From the NCBI GenBank assembly GCA_946645735.1, contig CAMPCK010000075.1, positions 1 to 5,511 of the forward strand: 5,511 nucleotides of DNA, read 5' to 3'. The notes under the pieces were generated by a model. The model made no database searches, was not told where the DNA came from, and saw nothing but the letters and a program-made list of their open reading frames with translations. This DNA comes from an uncultured Clostridia bacterium (GTDB lineage Bacteria; Bacillota_A; Clostridia; Peptostreptococcales; Anaerovoracaceae). Position 1 is the first letter of the stretch, and each line of letters begins with the position of its first letter. This document shows positions 1 through 5,511 of this stretch, one piece after another. A program made the position numbers and the translations under genes.

Positions 1-1386
1 ATTCTGCACGCCCTCCACCTCGATGGCGAACTTCTTGAGCTCGTTATAGTGGGTAGTGGCTACGGTGTGAGCCTCGTTTCGCTTGAGGGTCTCCAGGATG
101 GAGATGGCAAGGGCTGCGCCCTCTGTGGGATCCGTTCCCGCTCCCAGTTCATCCAGAAGGACCAGGGAACCGTAACCCGCCTTACCTATGAATTCCACGG
201 TGTTTTTCATGTGGGAACTGAAGGTGGACAAGCTCTGCTCTATGGACTGTTCGTCCCCTATATCGCAAAAGATCTCTTTATACACGGGTATTCTGGATGA
301 TGATGCTGCGGGGATATGAAGTCCCGTCATGGCCATCATGGAAAGAAGTCCTATGGTCTTTAAGGTGACCGTCTTTCCTCCCGTGTTGGGTCCCGTGATC
401 ACAAGGGTCCTGAAGTCTTTTCCCAGTCTCACGTTTATGGGAACGACCTTCCTGGGATCTATCAGGGGATGTCTCGCTTCTTTCAGTTCAAGCACATAGC
501 CATCATCGATAATGGGCTCCTCAGCCTTCATTTTGACTGCCAGCCTTCCCTTGGCGAAGATCACGTCCAGATCCACCAGTATTCTCTGGTTGTTCACCAG
601 TTCGTGGAAATGTTCTGCACAGTTATCGCTGAGCTCCTGAAGTATCCTTTCGATCTCGGCCATTTCCATGAGTTCCAGCTCTCTTAAGCGGTTGTTGGCT
701 TCAACGATGGCCTGGGGCTCTATGAAGAGAGTTGATCCTGAGCCTGACTGGTCATGGACGATTCCGGGAATTCTCTGCCTGTGCTCGGCCTTTACGGGGA
801 CCACGTACCTTCCGTCTCTCATGGTAACTATGGAGTCCTGAAGATAGGTGCGGTTTACCTGGGAGTTCACGATGTTATTGAGCTTGGCTCTTATGGCATC
901 GTTTTCTCTTCCGATATCCCTCCTTATCCTGGCAAGTTCAGGTGATGCGGAATCCGCCATTTCGTCCTCTGAAAGTATGCTTCTGTCTATTTTGTCACGG
1001 AGTTTGGGGAAGGTTTCAAGGACTTCCGCTTTTCCGTGAATTACAGATAAATGTGGCAGATCCTTATTCAGGAAGCTTACCACATTCTCTGTTATCTTCA
1101 TGTTATAGAGGACCATCAGGAGCTGCTTCATGGTAAGGGACCCGCCCTTCCTTGCTCTGTGAAGAAGAGGCTCTGTATCGTAGAGTTCCCCGATGGGAAG
1201 CGTTCCCTTCTTGATGATGACTTCCGCCGCCTCCGTGGTTTCGGAGAGGAGATCCCTCACAAGGAGTACATCTCCTCTCGGCGAAAACCTTGATATACGC
1301 TCCTTTGCCATCTGAGAGCCCGCTTCATTGGTGAGCATTTCGATTATTCTGTTGTACTCCAGTATGCGGAGTGCTCTCTTGTTCAT
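1..1386 (-). CDS. mutS2: Endonuclease MutS2, N-terminal 462 residues (3' end outside window)
   Basis: This is a MutS-family ATPase. Known family members bind branched DNA and affect recombination, and Bacillus MutS2 also acts on collided ribosomes. The frame is open from ATG at 1386-1384 to the window edge (462 codons); the usual length is about 780-790, so roughly 320 residues are missing, including the expected C-terminal Smr nuclease domain. The start MNKRALRILEYNRIIEML is typical of MutS2, which lacks the MutS mismatch-recognition domain. Residues 1 to about 300 are the helical core/clamp, with the conserved stretch RDGRYVVPVK at 190-199 and HDQSGSGSTLFIEP at 211-224. The ATPase follows: Walker A GPNTGGKT at 332-339, signature STFSSHM at 387-393, Walker B LVLLDE ending at E413 and followed by LGAGTDP, and switch histidine H446 in TTHYNEL. 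All catalytic motifs are intact. It starts 26 bases after zapA and is probably co-transcribed with it. ATA is unusually common for isleucine compared with pheS/pheT. Confidence 0.97.
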   Translation of the reverse strand, partial: MNKRALRILEYNRIIEMLTNEAGSQMAKERISRFSPRGDVLLVRDLLSETTEAAEVIIKKGTLPIGELYDTEPLLHRARKGGSLTMKQLLMVLYNMKITENVVSFLNKDLPHLSVIHGKAEVLETFPKLRDKIDRSILSEDEMADSASPELARIRRDIGRENDAIRAKLNNIVNSQVNRTYLQDSIVTMRDGRYVVPVKAEHRQRIPGIVHDQSGSGSTLFIEPQAIVEANNRLRELELMEMAEIERILQELSDNCAEHFHELVNNQRILVDLDVIFAKGRLAVKMKAEEPIIDDGYVLELKEARHPLIDPRKVVPINVRLGKDFRTLVITGPNTGGKTVTLKTIGLLSMMAMTGLHIPAASSSRIPVYKEIFCDIGDEQSIEQSLSTFSSHMKNTVEFIGKAGYGSLVLLDELGAGTDPTEGAALAISILETLKRNEAHTVATTHYNELKKFAIEVEGVQN

Positions 1387-1390
1387 GGCG

Positions 1391-1395
1391 TCCTC
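1391..1395 (-). promoter_or_regulatory. Ribosome-binding site of mutS2
   Basis: The minus strand reads GAGGA, then CGCC, then ATG at 1386. This is a moderate Shine-Dalgarno match with a short 4-base spacer. It lies within the 26-base zapA-mutS2 gap, whose remainder is A-rich (AGAATAAAAAATACAAAC) with no hairpin. The site supports ATG 1386 as the start and suggests weaker initiation than for zapA or pheT. Confidence 0.6.
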
Positions 1396-1412
1396 GTTTG
1401 TATTTTTTATTC

Positions 1413-1874
1413 TCAGCGTTTAAGCTTGCTGAGTTCGTCCTTTAACTGAATGTTTTCCATCTGAAGGTCGAAGTATGCGGATTCGAATTCCTTTACCTTG
1501 CTCTCGAGCTTTGCTGCATATTCTTCGATTTCCTTCTTGTTTTCGTCAGCCTTGGATGCGCCTTCCTTGTACTGGATAAAGTTCTGCTTGGCTTCATCCC
1601 AAAGCTTCATGTAGTGCTGTGCATCGTTTTCGAGCTGCACCTTCTCTTCTGAGAGTTTTTCCATCTCCTCTCTCATGGAGAAGACTTCATCTGCCATGTT
1701 CACGCAGGCCAGAGTAGCAAGAGCGCCAGCCTTATTGCTTGCGGTGAACTTGGAGATCTCTCTCATTTTCTCATCAACATATGCTGCTATCTCCTGAATT
1801 GTCTCAGGATCTCTTTCGCCGCTGATGGTATATTCCTGTCCGTAAATTCTTACTGTTACCTTATTATCTTCCAT
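1413..1874 (-). CDS. zapA: Cell division protein ZapA, extended coiled-coil form
   Basis: ZapA is a cytoplasmic protein that binds FtsZ and promotes bundling of its filaments at the Z-ring. The N-terminal globular part matches the family: VTVRIYGQEYTISGERDPE at about 6-24 (strand, G12, then a short turn), a helix with the YVDEKM motif at 32-37, and the conserved ALATLACVNMADEVF at 51-65. From about residue 62 to the end (153) the chain is Glu/Lys/Gln-rich, has no proline and has heptad-like hydrophobic spacing, so it is predicted to be one long coiled coil. Canonical ZapA is about 85-110 residues, so this one carries about 45-65 extra helical residues. The start ATG 1874 is fixed by a strong ribosome-binding site; the stop is TGA. 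It lies 47 bases after pheT and 26 before mutS2, a neighbourhood also known from Bacillus (zapA/yshA upstream of mutS2). Identification rests on the N-terminal domain and synteny; the tail has no assigned function. Confidence 0.9.
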   Translation of the reverse strand: MEDNKVTVRIYGQEYTISGERDPETIQEIAAYVDEKMREISKFTASNKAGALATLACVNMADEVFSMREEMEKLSEEKVQLENDAQHYMKLWDEAKQNFIQYKEGASKADENKKEIEEYAAKLESKVKEFESAYFDLQMENIQLKDELSKLKR

Positions 1875-1880
1875 CTTGAT

Positions 1881-1887
1881 CTCCTCC
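1881..1887 (-). promoter_or_regulatory. Ribosome-binding site of zapA
   Basis: The minus strand reads GGAGGAG, then ATCAAG (6 bases), then ATG at 1874. This near-consensus Shine-Dalgarno site with ideal spacing settles the zapA start. It is among the strongest translation-initiation signals in the window. Confidence 0.85.
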
Positions 1888-1921
1888 GATAGTCTTAATA
1901 TGGATAATAGTTGGAAATAGC

Positions 1922-4435
1922 TTACATTTCTCTGAGAACTGCGTTCAGTTTGTTTTCAAGAGCTTCCAGCACCTTGGTGTGAACCTTGACTACGTCGTCA
2001 TCTGTAAGGGTCCTGTCATCATGTCTGTATGTGAGGGTGAAGGCAAGACTCTTCTTTCCGGGAGGAATAGGGATTCCTCTGTAAATATCGAAGAGCTTCA
2101 CATCCCTTAAGATCTCATCAGCAGATTCTCTGATGACTTCCTCGATCTGTCCCACCTGGGTGGATTCGTCTACGACGAGGGCGATGTCTCTTGTTATTGC
2201 AGGATACTTGGGAAGAGGTCTGAATACCTTGGTCATGTCTGCAAGCTCGATGATGTTTGCAAGGGTGAGCTCAGCAGCATAAGCCTTGGTTCCGATGCCG
2301 TACTTCTCTGTAACCTGAGGATGAACCTCTCCCATGATGCCCAGTTCAACTTCCTCAGGAAGAGGACCGTTTTCAAGCTGAGCCATGTGAGTTGCAACGA
2401 TTCTTGCGCATCTTCCCGGATGGTATACGCCGTATTCTGATTCGGATACGAACTTGATATCCTTGATTCCGAGCTTGTTGAGAAGTTCAAGGATGATTCC
2501 CTTGAGTTCAAAGAAATCAGCTCCGTCTCCGTACATTCCGAAGGAGATGTTGTATGCTTCATAGGGAAGTCCCTTAGGGTCGATGAGATTTGCCATAAAG
2601 GTGTTTCCAATCTCAAAGGCCTTCATGGAAGGAAGATTTCTTGAGTAGTTTCTTCCCATTACTTCCAGCATCTGAGGTGTCAGAATGGTTCTCATGACTG
2701 AGGTATCCTCTCCCAGAGGATTGAGGATCTCAACAAAGGCTCTCTCCCAGGAATCTTCATCGATTCTTACGTTGTCCACGCTCTTGGGGCTTACGAAGGA
2801 ATAGGTCTGGATCTCATTGAGTCCCATAGCGCAGAGGCACTCTCTTGCAGCGTCCCTGATGTCTCTTGAGTAGGACTGGGAAGCTTCGTTGTTGCCCTTG
2901 GGAATGGTTACGGGAAGTTCATCATATCCGTAAAGTCTTGCAACTTCTTCAACGATGTCTTCTTCGATCTCTATATCCTGTCTTACGGTGGGAGCGGTAA
3001 CGTACATGTCATCTCCCTCGCCCTCTACCTTCATTTCGAGGGATTCGAGATAGGATACCATCTGCTCTCTTGTAAGTTCAATTCCGAGAACCTTGTTGAT
3101 TCTGGAAACTCTGGCGTGAACGGGCTTGGCCTCTTCTGGGTTGGGATAGATATCGATCTTTCCCTTTACGACCTTGCCGGCTCCGATAAGTTCAACGAGA
3201 TAGCAGAATCTGTCTGCAGCAGCCTCTGTCAGGTTGGGGTCGATGCCCTTCTCATATCTTCCGGAAGCCTCTGTTCTTAAGGTGAGTCTCTTGGAAGTTG
3301 TTCTTACGGAATTTGAATAGAAGTTTGCGCTCTCCAGGATAACTGTCTGTGTGTCAGCTGTGATCTCGGAGTCAAGTCCTCCCATGACGCCTGCGATACC
3401 GATGGGCTTTTCAGCATCGTTGATCATGAGCATTCTGTCATCCAGTGTTCTTTCAACGCCGTCGAGAGTGGTGAACTTTTCTCCGTCCTTAGCTACGTCA
3501 ACAATTATTTTGCGTCCTGCTACAGTGTTGATATCAAAAGCGTGCATGGGCTGGCCGTATTCCAGCATTACAAAGTTGGTGATATCAACGATATTATTGA
3601 TGGGACGCATGCCGGCATGGATGAGACGTCTCTGGAGCCACCAGGGTGAATCCTCGATCTTGACGTCCTTGATGATGCGGGCGATATATCTCTTGCAGGC
3701 ATCGTTTCTGACTTCAACGGAAATATAGTCCTTTACGTCTTCTGTTTCATCCTTGCACTGAGTTTCAGGGTATTTAAGCTTGGTTCCGAAGGTAGCAGCT
3801 GCTTCCCTTGCCATACCGATCATGGAAAGGCAGTCGGGACGGTTGGGAGTGATCTCGAAGTCGATTACTGCATCCTTGAGTTCCATGGCATCCACGATCT
3901 CCATGCCCAGCTTCTTCTCAAGTTCAGCATCGTCTTTTCTGTCCAGGTTGAGGATCCAGATTCCGTCTCTCTGGTCGATGGGAACTACCTTATCGTCAAA
4001 TCCCAGTTCTCCGAAGGAGCAAAGCATTCCGTAGGAGGATACTCCTCTGAGCTTTCCTGATTTGATGGTTACTCCGCCTTCCTGTTTCGGCTGTCCGTGA
4101 AGAGGACCGGGAAGATGGGACTTGTGAAGGGCTACGGGAACGTAGGCGCCTTCAAATACGTTGGTCGCACCTGTTACGATCTGAAGGAGTCCTGTGGTCT
4201 CATCCTTCCCGTGAGCATCCTTTGATCCGATGTTCAGGAAGCAGACAACCAGCTTGTCTGCGTCGGGGTGCTTCTCGATCTTTTCAATCCTTCCGACTAC
4301 TACGTTTGTTATATCTTCTCCGGCCATTTCCATGGTTTCCAGGTTTGAGCCGGACATTATCATGCGGTCACAAAAGGTTTCAGGCGATACGTTTACGTCT
4401 GTATAATCCTTGAGCCACTCAAGTGAAACTATCAT
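1922..4435 (-). CDS. pheT: Phenylalanine--tRNA ligase, beta subunit
   Basis: PheT is the large subunit of the cytoplasmic alpha2-beta2 phenylalanyl-tRNA synthetase. It helps bind tRNA(Phe) and hydrolyses mischarged Tyr-tRNA(Phe). The full length is 837 residues, against 795-805 in E. coli and Bacillus. Domains in order: N-terminal segment MIVSLEWLKDY; EMAP-II-like tRNA-binding OB fold at about 40-155 (GRIEKIEKHPDADKL, then IKSGKLRGVSSYGMLCS); B1 continuation with ITPNRPDCLS at 195-204; B3/B4 editing domain at about 245-420; B5 at about 440-510 (PTVRQDIEIEEDIVEEVARL, GYDELP); catalytic-like core at about 520-735; and C-terminal ferredoxin-fold anticodon-binding domain at about 738-837 (PKYPAITRDIALVVD). 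The editing residues known from E. coli (H261, E334, T354, A356) appear to correspond to H298, E368, T388 and A390, so proofreading is probably intact. Part of the extra length sits in the OB fold (around 71-83 and 110-121). ATG 4435 has a good ribosome-binding site 18 bases after pheS; the stop is TAA. Confidence 0.99.
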   Translation of the reverse strand: MIVSLEWLKDYTDVNVSPETFCDRMIMSGSNLETMEMAGEDITNVVVGRIEKIEKHPDADKLVVCFLNIGSKDAHGKDETTGLLQIVTGATNVFEGAYVPVALHKSHLPGPLHGQPKQEGGVTIKSGKLRGVSSYGMLCSFGELGFDDKVVPIDQRDGIWILNLDRKDDAELEKKLGMEIVDAMELKDAVIDFEITPNRPDCLSMIGMAREAAATFGTKLKYPETQCKDETEDVKDYISVEVRNDACKRYIARIIKDVKIEDSPWWLQRRLIHAGMRPINNIVDITNFVMLEYGQPMHAFDINTVAGRKIIVDVAKDGEKFTTLDGVERTLDDRMLMINDAEKPIGIAGVMGGLDSEITADTQTVILESANFYSNSVRTTSKRLTLRTEASGRYEKGIDPNLTEAAADRFCYLVELIGAGKVVKGKIDIYPNPEEAKPVHARVSRINKVLGIELTREQMVSYLESLEMKVEGEGDDMYVTAPTVRQDIEIEEDIVEEVARLYGYDELPVTIPKGNNEASQSYSRDIRDAARECLCAMGLNEIQTYSFVSPKSVDNVRIDEDSWERAFVEILNPLGEDTSVMRTILTPQMLEVMGRNYSRNLPSMKAFEIGNTFMANLIDPKGLPYEAYNISFGMYGDGADFFELKGIILELLNKLGIKDIKFVSESEYGVYHPGRCARIVATHMAQLENGPLPEEVELGIMGEVHPQVTEKYGIGTKAYAAELTLANIIELADMTKVFRPLPKYPAITRDIALVVDESTQVGQIEEVIRESADEILRDVKLFDIYRGIPIPPGKKSLAFTLTYRHDDRTLTDDDVVKVHTKVLEALENKLNAVLREM

Positions 4436-4443
4436 CTGTTCTG

Positions 4444-4450
4444 TCTCCTT
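4444..4450 (-). promoter_or_regulatory. Ribosome-binding site of pheT, abutting tandem pheS stops
   Basis: The minus strand reads AAGGAGA, an 8-base spacer, then ATG at 4435. The pheS stop TAG (4456-4454) is followed immediately in frame by TAA (4453-4451), and the Shine-Dalgarno site directly adjoins that second stop. This is consistent with terminating ribosomes re-initiating on pheT to keep the two subunits balanced, although coupling is an inference. It supports ATG 4435 as the start. Confidence 0.8.
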
Positions 4451-4453
4451 TTA

Positions 4454-5476
4454 CTATTTGAACTGTTCTATGAAACGCATGTCGTTTTCATAGAGAAGTC
4501 TGATATCATCAATGCCGTACTTGAGCATGGCAACACGCTCAACTCCCATTCCGAAGGCGAAGCCTGTATACTTCTCCGTATCGATTCCGCCGACCTTGAG
4601 AACTGAAGGATGCACCATACCGCATCCCAGGATCTCGATCCAGCCGGATCCCTTGCATACGCGGCATCCCTTTCCTCCGCACTTGAAGCAGGATACGTCC
4701 ATTTCAGCGGAAGGTTCCGTGAAGGGGAAGTGATGAGGTCTGAACTTGGTTCTTGTCTCTTCGCCGAACATCTGCTTGGCAAAGCTGTCGAGAACTCCCT
4801 TAAGGTCAGCCATGGTGATTCCCTCATCAACTACAAGTCCCTCTACCTGGTGGAACATGGGTGAATGGGTGGCATCCGGAGTATCGCATCTGAAGCATCT
4901 TCCGGGAGCGAATACTCTGATGGGCGGCTTCTGGGACTTAAGTGTCCTTACCTGAACAGGTGACGTCTGGGTTCTTAAGAGAACGTCATCGTTTATATAG
5001 AAGGTATCGGTCCAGTCTCTTGCGGGATGGTTGGGTCCTGCGTTAAGAGCGTCGAAGTTGTTGTATACGGTCTCGACTTCGGGTCCCTCTGTAAGGGTGA
5101 ATCCCATGGACTTGAATACCTTTGAGATTTCTTCGATGGTGATGGTTACAGGGTGCTTGGTTCCCAGCTTGAATTCCTTGCCGGGCTCTGTAACGTCGAT
5201 CTTCTCGGCCTTGAATCTTGCTTCCTGTGCTTTTGCCTTGAGCTGTTCAAAGGTCCTGTTGAGCATGGCTTCGATTTCGCCCTTGGCTTTGTTGGCCTGC
5301 ATGCCCAGTTCTTTTCTTTCTTCGGGAGTCAGGCTTCCCATGGATTTGAGAATGCCTGTAAGCTGGCCTTTTTTGCCCAGCATCTTTACTCTCACGTCTT
5401 CAGCGTCCTGAAGAGTTTCTGCTTCCTGCAGCCTTTTTTTGGCTTCATCAAGGATTTGCTGTAATGCTTCTTTCAT
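4454..5476 (-). CDS. pheS: Phenylalanine--tRNA ligase, alpha subunit
   Basis: PheS is the catalytic class II aminoacyl-tRNA synthetase subunit; it makes Phe-AMP and transfers phenylalanine to tRNA(Phe), in complex with PheT. It is full length at 340 residues (Bacillus about 344, E. coli 327). Residues 1-90 form the N-terminal coiled-coil arm that contacts tRNA, including VKMLGKKGQLT at 30-40. The catalytic domain follows: motif 1 region at about 108-135 (HPVTITIEEI, then EGPEVE), LRTQTSPVQVRTL at 167-179, motif 2 at about 187-213 (PGRCFRCDTPDATHS with FHQVEG), FPFTEPSAEMDV at 250-261, and motif 3 GFAFGMGVER at 305-314. A307 corresponds to E. coli A294 in the phenylalanine pocket, the normal wild-type residue. 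A four-cysteine cluster C263, C266, C271, C274 is present, as in Bacillus PheS. The start codon overlaps the stop of the upstream gene as TAATG; the stop is TAG followed by TAA. Confidence 0.99.
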   Translation of the reverse strand: MKEALQQILDEAKKRLQEAETLQDAEDVRVKMLGKKGQLTGILKSMGSLTPEERKELGMQANKAKGEIEAMLNRTFEQLKAKAQEARFKAEKIDVTEPGKEFKLGTKHPVTITIEEISKVFKSMGFTLTEGPEVETVYNNFDALNAGPNHPARDWTDTFYINDDVLLRTQTSPVQVRTLKSQKPPIRVFAPGRCFRCDTPDATHSPMFHQVEGLVVDEGITMADLKGVLDSFAKQMFGEETRTKFRPHHFPFTEPSAEMDVSCFKCGGKGCRVCKGSGWIEILGCGMVHPSVLKVGGIDTEKYTGFAFGMGVERVAMLKYGIDDIRLLYENDMRFIEQFK

Positions 5477-5511
5477 TATCGTCTTCTGATCCTTTCATAC
5501 ATTAAGATCCC
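5476..5511 (-). CDS. C-terminal end of a probable SpoU/TrmH-family RNA methyltransferase (5' part outside window)
   Basis: Eleven codons are visible, ending in TAA at 5478-5476; they read GILMYERIRRR. This resembles the usual C-terminus of SpoU/TrmH ribose methyltransferases, where a last helix after the SAM-binding knot often ends like AAxILLYExxRQR. In Bacillus a methylase of this family (ysgA) sits immediately upstream of pheS, so context agrees. The stop codon shares its last base with the pheS start (TAATG), the tight junction expected between co-transcribed genes. The visible peptide is very short, so the family call leans on the tail motif and synteny. A chance open frame cannot be excluded. 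The target RNA cannot be told. Confidence 0.55.
   Translation of the reverse strand, partial: GILMYERIRRR
5490..5496 (-). promoter_or_regulatory. Distant, weak ribosome-binding site of pheS inside the upstream coding end
   Basis: The best purine-rich match before pheS is GAAAGGA, but it lies 13 bases from ATG 5476, longer than the usual 5-9. A closer AGAAGA is only a poor match. Together with the TAATG overlap, this suggests that pheS is translated at least partly by ribosomes finishing the upstream gene. The N-terminal residues MKEALQQILDEAKKRL fit the normal PheS start, so ATG 5476 remains the best choice. Confidence 0.45.

Noticed and set aside
49..1293. Series of short plus-strand frames across the left quarter of the window
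   Set aside because: They are antisense to mutS2, whose minus-strand frame is uninterrupted from 1386 to 1 and carries all the expected ATPase motifs.
1904..1909. TATTAT on the minus strand in the pheT-zapA gap as a possible -10 box
   Set aside because: At 17-18 bases upstream the sequence is GAGAAA or AGAGAA, a poor -35 match, so a promoter for zapA is not supported.
1875..1921. Possible terminator between pheT and zapA
   Set aside because: The 47-base gap has no convincing GC-rich inverted repeat followed by a T-run on the transcribed strand.
2233..2616. Minus-strand frame of 127 codons inside pheT
   Set aside because: It is an out-of-frame shadow of the pheT core domain; the pheT frame is continuous through it with conserved motifs on both sides, so it is not evidence of a frameshift.
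3351..3728. Plus-strand open frame of 125 codons opposite pheT
   Set aside because: It lies wholly antisense to the strongly conserved pheT frame, is Ser/Ile/Leu-rich low-complexity typical of shadow frames, and resembles no known family.
5031..5464. Two overlapping plus-strand open frames (126 and 103 codons) opposite pheS
   Set aside because: Both are antisense to the unmistakable PheS N-terminal region, overlap each other and have no independent support.

Overview
This window holds one unidirectional gene cluster read entirely from the minus strand. In transcription order it contains: the last codons of a probable SpoU/TrmH-family RNA methyltransferase (5511-5476), pheS (5476-4454), pheT (4435-1922), zapA (1874-1413) and the first 462 codons of mutS2 (1386-1, running off the left edge). 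No plus-strand gene is supported. I see no tRNA, rRNA, mobile element, CRISPR array, promoter or intrinsic terminator.

The organism is probably a Firmicute, most likely a clostridial one of the Lachnospiraceae type. The reasons are strong AGGAGG-like ribosome-binding sites, AGA/AGG-rich arginine codons, moderate GC, a PheS with the Firmicutes-type C-x2-C-x4-C-x2-C insert, and the neighbourhood SpoU methylase - pheS - pheT - zapA - mutS2. This is a shortened version of the Bacillus order, in which rnhC lies between pheT and zapA, and a CvpA-family gene and polX lie between zapA and mutS2. The taxonomic call is inferred from family resemblance; no database search was run.

The genes are packed tightly: a 1-base TAATG overlap, then gaps of 18, 47 and 26 bases. 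The strands never switch and no hairpin-plus-T-run appears in any gap, so a single polycistronic mRNA is the simplest reading. PheS and PheT form the heterotetrameric phenylalanyl-tRNA synthetase (charging plus editing of Tyr-tRNA(Phe)). ZapA is an FtsZ-ring stabiliser, here with a long coiled-coil tail. MutS2 is a MutS-like ATPase that acts on branched DNA and, in Bacillus, on collided ribosomes.

This is ordinary housekeeping DNA and I found no undescribed system. The points worth a second look are the TAATG junction, which leaves no room for a T-box leader directly before pheS; the extended ZapA; the direct zapA-mutS2 adjacency; and small sequence peculiarities in PheS and PheT.
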